Source: Haberlea rhodopensis
Taxonomy: Eukaryota; Streptophyta; Magnoliopsida; Lamiales; Gesneriaceae
Direction of reading: 5' to 3'
Length of the DNA stretch: 64,000 bases
Assembly (NCBI GenBank): GCA_907163345.1
Contig: CAJQUN010000455.1
Span: forward strand, 248,001 to 312,000
A model generated the notes under the pieces. That model did no database searches. It saw only the letters and a list, made by a program, of their open reading frames with translations, and was not told the DNA's origin. How positions within the stretch are numbered: position 1 is the stretch's first letter; the number at the start of each line of letters is the position of its first letter. Made by a program: the position numbers and the translations under genes. Positions 56,531 through 64,000 of this stretch are shown in pieces.

Positions 56531-58235
56531 CGTGTACAAGGCTCATATCGGATTTTATGTGGTTAAATAGTTTAATCATGTTAGAATTTATATTGCATGC
56601 TATTTAAAACTGTATTTTCATATATGATATGGAAAAATCGATTTTGTGAAAATCATCGTATGATAATATATATGATATAATTGACGGATCGAAATATATG
56701 ATAATTCGTGATCAAAAAACTGGAACATTGGCTTGTGTGTGGCTCAAGGCCGACGCCACCTAGGTGCTAGGGTTTCGAACCCTAGTCACCATGGCTCGGC
56801 CGCCGCATCAAATAGGCTAGGGTTTTTGAACCCTAGTCAAATAAGCCTCTCGGCCGCCGCTTAAGGGCTAGGGTTCGGACCCTGGCTCGAGCATGGGTCA
56901 AGCCGTCGCACTATCTAGGGTTTTGAACTCTATTGGCTCGATAAAGTATTGAGAAGGTGCAAGTTGGCTCGATAGAATCGACATGGTGCAAGGCGGCTAG
57001 GGTTTGGAACCCTAGCAGCGCCGCACCCAAGCCGCCGCATGGACCATGGCTCGGCCATGGGCTAGGGTTTCGAACCCTAGGCCCACTATTGGTCCAGCCG
57101 TGGGTTTTGGTTCGAACCATGATGGTTCGTGTTTTAGTCGCTTTAGTTCGTGGCATGTGATGTCCCGAGCGTACGATAATTTTTCAAAAATTATTTTACA
57201 GCTTTAATTAGAATTAAATTTAAATTGTTTAGAATTTAATTAATTAAATGTTAATGCATGCTTTATGTGTTGTTTGAGCATGGTGCGTGGTTATAGCCCT
57301 TTGACCTATTAGATAGGATTTGTGAATGATTGTAATTTATATTACGACCAGTCGTGCCTTTCTCTATTTTATTCTAAATGTAATCCCTCCCCTATGTTCC
57401 CCTCGAATGTGAATCGAGGAATTCTATATCTTGTAAATAGTATAGTTTATTTTATTGATGGTGATCAATGAAGATGGAGCATCGTGCCGGGATGAGGAGG
57501 CCATTCACAAATTGGAGCCATAGGAAGGAGCTTATGAAGTTACCTTAGGTTGACTCATAGGAGTTTCTCATTGGCTTGAGAAAATCATTAGTAGGGGCTA
57601 TAACCATGTCACGTTTAATTATGTATGTTGATGCATGATTTATCTTATGTTTTAGTTTGATAATAGTATTACACATATATGTAGATATGTATACAACTAT
57701 ATGTAGTGGACATATTTTAAATTATCAAATTAATCATGAGATCAATAAATCCCTCTAAAATATTAAGTTTTAGATGCCTTCCAAATAAAAGTACTCGTCA
57801 ATAACTTCGATTGTACATGTGTGGGTTTGCCAAAGCAAAGCACCGTGGCAATCTTAGTAAGGCGCGAAAGGATAAAAGTGATATCCGTCATACTTTAATT
57901 GGGTACGACTTAACTAGGTTATCTCAATAGGATTGGGAACCTAGAGGCATGGGTTGGATTATAATTCATTTGATGAATTGAACAAAGTGTTGTTCGTCCA
58001 ACTATCCAAGAATTATATGTGATGTAATTGACAAAGTGTTGTCTACCTAAATAACCGAGTCTTGGGCGATTAGCCAAAGCTAACTCAAGATTAGGCGAAA
58101 TATGGATCTTGGCCCACTAAAAGTTTCGAGGGTTGATATTTTTCAAATAAAATAGTGGGAGTATCATTTAATATAAGACCATGTTAAATGATTTAAATCA
58201 TAAACTTATTTTGCATATTTATATTGTAGATATCC
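56531..58235 (+). other. Copia 5' leader, non-coding
   Basis: A 1.7-kb leader between the primer site and gag. 56767-57080 carries telobox-like inverted repeats; the remainder is AT-rich without recognisable features. Short frames in the repeat part are by-products of GC-rich blocks. Confidence 0.75.
56767..57080. repeat. Six dispersed copies of CTAGGGTTT-GAACCCTAG inverted repeats
   Basis: Copies at about 56767, 56817, 56868, 56915, 56997 and 57062. Each pairs CTAGGGTT with AACCCTAG, and several are accompanied by GGCCGCCGC. The arms contain the plant telobox core (AACCCTA). Confidence 0.85.
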
Positions 58236-58822
58236 ATGGCAACTAACAACGTTACTAGCACTTTATCACTGCGATCGGTCCTTGAGAAGGACAAATTAAA
58301 TGGGACAAATTTCCTAGACTGGCATAGGAACTTGAGGATAGTCCTCAAACAAGAAAAGAAACAATATGTTCTAGAGGAACCCTTGCTCGCTGAGGAACCT
58401 CCCCTAACAGCTACAAGAGCTGAAAAAGATGCTTACAAGAAGCATCAGAGTGACGCACTTGATGTTGGGTGCCTCATGCTTGCCACTATGAACTCTGAGC
58501 TTCAGAAGCAACATGAGAAATGGAGGCGTTCGATATGATCGAACACTTAAAGCAGTTGTACCAACAGCAAGCTAGACAAGAGAGGTATGACGTCTCTAAA
58601 GCGTTATTCCAGTGCAGGATGGTAGAAGGAAGCTTAGTTGGAACTCATGTGCTCAAGATGATTGGGTACATTGAGAATCTGGATAAGCTAGGTTTTCCAT
58701 TGGACCAAGAGTTGGCCACCGATGTAATCTTGCAATCGTTGCCGGAGAGCTTCAGTCAATTTGTAGTAAATTACAATATGACTGATATGGAAAGACTCTG
58801 CCCCAGTTGCTTGGTATGTTGA
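58236..58822 (+). pseudogene. Copia gag, two single-base frameshifts
   Basis: The ATG at 58236 opens MATNNVTSTLSLRSVLEKDK, then LNGTNFLDWHRNLRIVLKQE, a typical copia gag N-terminus. The reading moves to another frame near 58522 (MEAFDMIEHLKQLYQQQARQ) and again near 58790, where it joins the frame of the long pol ORF. Both shifts lie at A-runs (GAGAAATGG and GGAAAGAC) and each looks like one missing A. Either the element is dead, or these are homopolymer sequencing errors. Gag forms the particle that houses element RNA. Confidence 0.85.
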
Positions 58823-61800
58823 GAACATATGAAGCAAACACTAAGAAGACTAAGGCCACAAATGTCCTTATTGTGAATAAAGGCAAAGGAAGGGCCAAAG
58901 CTAAAGGCAACAAGAAAGCAAAGAAAGTCTTTGCTAAATCTAAGCCAAAGTCTTCTGCACTGAAGCCAAAGGGAGGGATAGCAAAGGAAGGGAACTGTTT
59001 CCATTGCGGTGAGACCGGCCATTGGAAAAGGAACTGCAAAGTATATCTGGAGGATCTAAAGAAAGGAAGTGTGACTTCCGCTTCAGGTATTTTTGTTATA
59101 GAAGTCAATTTATCTACTTCTTCATCATGGGTATTAGATACTGGATGTGGATCTCACATTTCTGGAAATGTGCAGGATCTCAAAAGGAGTAGGACATTGG
59201 CGAAAGGTGAAGTTGATCTCCGAGTTGGAAATGGAGCAAGAGTTGCTGCATTAGCTATAGGAGATTATCATTTAGCTTTACCTTCTGGTTTATCACTGAT
59301 TTTAAAAGACTGTTATTGTGTGCCTTCAATTACTAAAAACATTATTTCTATTTCTTGTTTAGACAAGTATGGTTTTTCATTTACAATAAAGGACAATTGT
59401 TGTTCTATTTATTTAAATGATATGTTTTATGCTAGTGCACAAATGGTGAATGGTCTTTATGTATTAAATCTTGATATGCCTATCTATAACATAAATACTA
59501 AAAGGATTAAAAATAATGATTGTAATCCGACTTATCTCTGGCACTATCGCTTGGGCCACATAAACGAGAACCGCATATCTAAACTTCATAAGGATGGAGT
59601 ATTAGATTCATTTGATTTTGAATCATATGAAACATGCGAATCTTGTTTAATGGGCAAGATGACTAAAGCCCCTTTCAAGGGACATGTTGAAAGGGCAAAT
59701 GTTTTATTGGGACTAATACATAGTGATGTATGTGGACCAATAAGTACACAAGCTAGAGGTGGTTTTCAATACTTCGTTACATTTACTGATGACCTCAGTA
59801 GATATGGGTATGTGTACCTAATGAAACATAAGCATGAAACCTTTGAAAAGTTCAAAGATTTCAAGAATGAAGTACAAAACCAACTTGGCAAAAGTATCAA
59901 AATCCTTCGATCAGATCGAGGAGGTGAATACTTAAGCCAAGAGTTTCATGACTATCTAAAGGAGTGTGGGATAGTCCCACAACTCACTCCTCCGTATACT
60001 CCACAATGGAATGGTGTATCCGAGAGGAGAAATCGAACCTTGTTAGACATGGTTAGATCAATGATGAGTCATGCAGATCTTCCGATATCATTTTGGGGAC
60101 ACGCTCTAGAAACAGCAATTTTCTTACTGAACCGTGTTCCATCTAAATCAGTGGAAAAGACACCATATGAGATATGGACTGGGAAGCGTCCTAGTATGTC
60201 TTTTATGAAGATTTGGGGTTGTGAGGCTTTCGTTAGACGTCACGCCACTAACAAACTTGGACCCAAATCTGATAAGTGTTTATTTGTGGGGTATCCTAAG
60301 GAAACAAAAGGGTACTATTTCTATTATCCCACCGAGAACAAAGTAGTTGTTGCTCGGACTGGTGTATTTCTTGAAAGAGAATTTATTTCTAGAAAAACCA
60401 GTGGGAGAAAAATAGAACTTAGTGAAGTTCAACCACAAGAAAACACTGAACCTGAAATTGAGATGGAAACAGAGCAGGCACCACAAGCTGTTGTGGAAGA
60501 AGCACCTGCTCAAGAGACACAAGCCCAACGTAGGTCTGTAAGAGAACACCGGGAGCCACAGAGATATGGATTTCTTGTGACTCAACAAGGTGACTTACTA
60601 CTTATTGATGAGGATGAGCCGTCATCTTATCAACAAGCTATAATGGGCAATGATTCTGAGAAATGGCAAGAGGCCATGAAATCTGAGATGGAATCCATGT
60701 ATGCAAACCAAGTATGGACTTTGGTTGATCCACCTGAAGGGGTACGACCCATAGGGTGCAAATGGATTTTCAAGAAAAAGACCGATATGGATGGTAACGT
60801 ACAAACCTATAAAGGTCGGCTGGTTGCAAAAGGATTCAAACAAATTCATGGTATTGACTATGATGAAACCTTTTCACCAGTGGCCATGGTTAAATCCATA
60901 AGGATCTTACTTGCAATAGCTGCATTTCATGATTATGAAATCTGGCAGATGGATGTCAAAACAGCTTTCCTTAATGGAAATCTGCTCGAGGATGTGTACA
61001 TGACACAGCCCGAGGGTTTTGTCGATCCAAAGGATGCTGGAAAGATATGCAAGCTACAACGATCCATTTATGGATTGAAGCAAGCTTCTCGGAGTTGGAA
61101 TCTTCGTTTTGATGATGCAATCAAAGAGTTTGGTTTTATCAAAAATGAAGATGAACCTTGTGTCTACAAGAAGGTCAGTGGGAGCGTAATCATTTTCCTA
61201 GTGTTGTATGTAGATGACATACTTCTTATTGGAAATGATATCCCTGCCTTGCAATCTGTAAAGATTTGGCTAGGGAACTGCTTTTCGATGAAAGATTTAG
61301 GAGAAGCCACCTATGTATTAGGAATCAAGATCTATAGAGATAGATCGAGAAGGCTTCTTGGTCTAAGTCAAAGTACATACATAGACAAAGTGCTTAAAAG
61401 GGTTAGCATGCAAGAATCCAAGAAAGGATTCGTGCCTATGACACATGGTATTTATCTCTCGAAGGAACAGTGTCCTTCAACACCAGATGAGAGACAACGC
61501 ATGAGTAAGATTCCATACGCGTCAGCTATTGGATCTATCATGTATGCCATGATATGTACTCGTCCCGATGTATCGTATGCTTTGAGCATGACGAGCAGAT
61601 ATCAAGTTGATCCAGGTGAAGGTCACTGGATTGCTGTCAAGAATATCCTGAAGTACTTGAGAAGGACTAAGGATACATTCTTGATTTATGGAGGTGAGGA
61701 AGAGCTCAATGTAATGGGTTACACTGATGCAAGCTTCCAAACCGACAAAGATGATTTTCGATCGCAATCTGGATATGTGTATTGCCTGAATGGAGGTGCT

Positions 61801-62190
61801 GTGAGCTGGAAGAGTTCAAAGCAAGAAACAGTAGCCGATTCTACAACGGAAGCTGAGTATATTGCTGCCTCGGATGCAGCAAAGGAAGCTGTTTGGATGA
61901 GGAAGTTCATTTCTGAACTTGGAGTGGTGCCTAGCATTAAAGATCCGATTGAACTCTATTGTGACAACAATGGAGCGATCGCATTGGCTAAGGAACCGAG
62001 ATCTCACCAAAGATCCAAGCACATACTTAGGCGTTTCCATTTCCTTCGAGAAATCGTTGAAAGGGGAGATGTTAAAATATGCAAAGTACCAACAGATGAA
62101 AATGTATCTGACCCATTGACGAAGCCACTGTCACAGCAGAAGCATGATCGTCATACTAGATCTCTAGGCATTAGGTATATGTCTGAGTAG
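58807..62190 (+). CDS. Ty1/copia Pol polyprotein with Gag zinc knuckle (1127 codons open)
   Basis: Uninterrupted frame ending TAG at 62190. Its start is only where the open frame begins; natural translation would come from the gag at 58236. Domains in order: zinc knuckle CFHCGETGHWKRNC (64-77); protease DTG (111-113); GAG-pre-integrase (about 240-290); integrase D307, D370, E406 (35 apart) with SDRGGEY; reverse transcriptase with YVDD (801-804); RNase H with YTDAS (D974), TEAEY and D1053. The order integrase before RT identifies Ty1/copia. All catalytic residues I looked for are present. I do not assign a copia lineage. Confidence 0.95.
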   Translation: MLGMLRTYEANTKKTKATNVLIVNKGKGRAKAKGNKKAKKVFAKSKPKSSALKPKGGIAKEGNCFHCGETGHWKRNCKVYLEDLKKGSVTSASGIFVIEVNLSTSSSWVLDTGCGSHISGNVQDLKRSRTLAKGEVDLRVGNGARVAALAIGDYHLALPSGLSLILKDCYCVPSITKNIISISCLDKYGFSFTIKDNCCSIYLNDMFYASAQMVNGLYVLNLDMPIYNINTKRIKNNDCNPTYLWHYRLGHINENRISKLHKDGVLDSFDFESYETCESCLMGKMTKAPFKGHVERANVLLGLIHSDVCGPISTQARGGFQYFVTFTDDLSRYGYVYLMKHKHETFEKFKDFKNEVQNQLGKSIKILRSDRGGEYLSQEFHDYLKECGIVPQLTPPYTPQWNGVSERRNRTLLDMVRSMMSHADLPISFWGHALETAIFLLNRVPSKSVEKTPYEIWTGKRPSMSFMKIWGCEAFVRRHATNKLGPKSDKCLFVGYPKETKGYYFYYPTENKVVVARTGVFLEREFISRKTSGRKIELSEVQPQENTEPEIEMETEQAPQAVVEEAPAQETQAQRRSVREHREPQRYGFLVTQQGDLLLIDEDEPSSYQQAIMGNDSEKWQEAMKSEMESMYANQVWTLVDPPEGVRPIGCKWIFKKKTDMDGNVQTYKGRLVAKGFKQIHGIDYDETFSPVAMVKSIRILLAIAAFHDYEIWQMDVKTAFLNGNLLEDVYMTQPEGFVDPKDAGKICKLQRSIYGLKQASRSWNLRFDDAIKEFGFIKNEDEPCVYKKVSGSVIIFLVLYVDDILLIGNDIPALQSVKIWLGNCFSMKDLGEATYVLGIKIYRDRSRRLLGLSQSTYIDKVLKRVSMQESKKGFVPMTHGIYLSKEQCPSTPDERQRMSKIPYASAIGSIMYAMICTRPDVSYALSMTSRYQVDPGEGHWIAVKNILKYLRRTKDTFLIYGGEEELNVMGYTDASFQTDKDDFRSQSGYVYCLNGGAVSWKSSKQETVADSTTEAEYIAASDAAKEAVWMRKFISELGVVPSIKDPIELYCDNNGAIALAKEPRSHQRSKHILRRFHFLREIVERGDVKICKVPTDENVSDPLTKPLSQQKHDRHTRSLGIRYMSE

Positions 62191-62199
62191 TCTTAGTGC

Positions 62200-62211
62200 A
62201 AGTGGGAGATT
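62200..62211 (+). promoter_or_regulatory. Polypurine tract of the copia element
   Basis: AAGTGGGAGATT directly before the 3' LTR. Confidence 0.8.
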
Positions 62212-63152
62212 TGTTGGGATATGCCCTAAGACAAGTCATTAGATGATTGTTTAAGACATACAATGTTTATGGATTTATGAATGGCAATTCATTATTATAT
62301 ATTATTCTTTTAACTGTGCATTGTGAATTAATATATATGTTAATGTCCTTAGAATAATATTGTATTATTCTTAAAGATGTCCCTAGTCAAGTATTATCAT
62401 GAATAGGGATAATGATAATATGTAGAGACTAGTATATGTTGATCGATGAATTGTTCATTGATATGAGATATCAAATCAACATATGGGTACATGTTAGAGA
62501 ACGATGTACTGGACAGACCCACCATGAGAATGCAACATGGATAGTTATATGATCGTCATATGCAATTCTCATAGTGATAATAATGTATACAATCCTTACG
62601 ACTTGTGATCATCAGAGATCCCAACATAAGGAGTTATATATCTTGATATCGTCAAACGTTACCCGTAACAGGGTATACTATAAAGGCGACTATTGGATAC
62701 ACTACGAATTATGTAGAGGGATGTTGACTGATCGAGATAGGATTTGTCCCTCCTATATAACAGGAGATGTGTTTGGCCCTTGATCAAGTGAGAACTAAAA
62801 TGCATGGCCATGCTCGAATGAGTCGATATGAGATATCGAGCTTATTCGTTTATTCTAGTTCTACTTGGGGATCAAGAAATGAAGATGGAATATACGAGTA
62901 TGACTATTCCATGACTCGTGTTCAATCTAAACACAAAGGACAAAGGGATTAAGTTACATGGTTAATATTATCACAAGTTCTAAAGGTTATGTCGAGTCAT
63001 TGACATTCTTGTAATTATCACAGCTTCAAACACGCTACAAGGGTAAGACACTTGTAATTCTCTAATCCGATATGATTCCCTATGTATAGATCGCTGGTTT
63101 GTAATCCCAAAATTTTATTCCGCTGCGTTGTATGCTCATGGGGTTACTTACA
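62212..63152 (+). repeat. 3' LTR of the copia element (941 bp, internally deleted)
   Basis: Starts TGTTGGGATATGCC and ends TTACTTACA, followed by CATAT (63153-63157), the right target duplication. It matches the 5' LTR except that, after GTAATT at 63016, ATCACA (63017-63022) is followed directly by GCTTCAAACACG, skipping 576 bp of LTR. Confidence 0.92.
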
Positions 63153-64000
63153 CATATACCCATCCGCTGGGTATCTCGGAGCCAATAAATGAAAGTCCAA
63201 ATACTACATAGCTAAGCTCGAGCATGTCAAGCAAAGGAATGTCTATATGGTGCGTCGTCAAAGCGTCACCGCATCCCAGCTCTTGACATCAGGTCATATC
63301 ATACAGATGACGTCAGCAAGGCGCCACCTTATACCAATCTCAATAAATAAGGATAATCCAGAGGATGACGTTGGCAAACGCCACCAATCCCCATATCAAC
63401 AAATCATAACAATCATAAGGGTCACGAATCCCTATGCCTTTCAGGCCACTTAATGCCAGTCATAGCACCGTGTACAACCCTTATGATTGATCGAATCCAA
63501 AATAATAGGGTATCAAAGAATCGTAGCTCAACATGTATGTCATGCATCGATGTATGTATAAAAACTGATGTGTGTTAACAAAACATTTATTTTCATACAT
63601 CGATGTGATATTATAAATGCCATGAATGCCACATAATTTAAATAAAATCACGTAGCCACATAAAATCAAGTAATTCACAGAAGTCATCAAATCATATACC
63701 AACTGATACAGATACCTGTTGTATGTTACCCGATCGCAACATACATTTCTTTCTCGATACTTGATCTTGTAGAGTTGATGTGTTCACTGTACACCAATAT
63801 AAATTCACAATTCAATAAACCAATCATTAAAAATGGGTTATCAATTTTAGTCACATCTTAACCAATTTATGATAATTAAATTGATGTGATTACATCATAA
63901 TTTAATTTACTAAATTATTTTTCACCAATTTAAATTATTATTCAACAATTATAGTCCAACTTAGTTGGTAATTATCGAAGCAAAGTCGAGAAAATCGGAT
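63153..64000 (-). repeat. Family C LTR-like sequence, second part, to the window end
   Basis: Continuation of 45038-45546 after the copia insertion. It contains small GTGACG/GGCGCC-type inverted repeats (63248-63390) and a hairpin with 8-bp arms TGTATGTT/AACATACA (63720-63745). No coding region recognised. The far end is outside the window. Confidence 0.5.

Noticed and set aside
56767..57080. Interstitial telomere repeat tract
   Set aside because: The motifs are separated inverted AGGGTT units rather than head-to-tail TTTAGGG repeats.

Overview
This window is plant nuclear DNA, most likely gene-poor heterochromatin. It is made almost entirely of nested LTR retrotransposons, and I found no host gene, rRNA, tRNA gene or CRISPR array. 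The evidence for a plant is: primer sites reading TGGTATCAGAGC (complement of the initiator-Met tRNA 3' end, the usual plant primer), Ty3/gypsy polyproteins with a C-terminal chromodomain-like segment (Tekay/Del type, my family assignment), a Ty1/copia element, long AT-rich LTRs and telobox-like motifs. The species cannot be named from the sequence.

Four groups of elements occur. Family A: Tekay-like gypsy elements with LTRs of about 2.3-2.4 kb (TGTGAYATCCCC...GGGGTCTCACA) and a single gag-pol frame. Family B: large elements with no recognisable coding capacity, LTRs of 2.5-2.7 kb (TGTGATGACC...GGGTCCTTACA) and internal regions of about 4 kb filled with minisatellites. They share the primer site and a pre-PPT hairpin with family A, so they look like non-autonomous passengers. 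Family C: one partial LTR-like sequence. Copia: one Ty1/copia element with a long open pol, plus an older copia-type LTR fragment.

Layout, left to right. 1-3739: 3' end of a plus-strand gypsy element (pol and 3' LTR), lying inside 3740-8872, the 3' part of a family B element (B1). B1 lies in a family A LTR whose remaining half is 8873-10107. 10108-12251: copia-type LTR fragment. 12252-15078 and 41538-45037: a decayed plus-strand family A element (H). It is split by a minus-strand family A element (O, 15079-41540) that has lost most of its 5' LTR. O is itself interrupted by B2 (31872-40892, TSD CCTCA) and by an inner block 17486-28199. That block holds one complete intact gag-pol element (I, 18651-28199) joined in tandem to a gag-only copy. 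H is cut at 45038 by family C. C carries the copia element 45547-63152 (TSD CATAT), and the copia 5' LTR carries B3 (46933-56387, TSD GCTTC). Family C resumes at 63153 and runs off the window.

Functionally, element I and the copia pol are the only long undamaged coding regions that are not cut by the window edge. If anything here is mobile, family A enzymes could copy family B because they share the primer site and PPT context. The most unusual signals are non-coding: (1) arrays of short hairpins whose loops stay constant while the stems change in a complementary way, with a 59-bp period in all three B copies although the unit sequences differ; (2) clusters of CGATCGATCG palindromes in every family A LTR that spans the region, mostly spaced by about whole helical turns or by a recurrent 21/49/21 pattern, with lineage-specific symmetric flanks; and (3) a GTACGT-ACGTAC hairpin present in all twelve LTR or LTR-like copies checked from both families.
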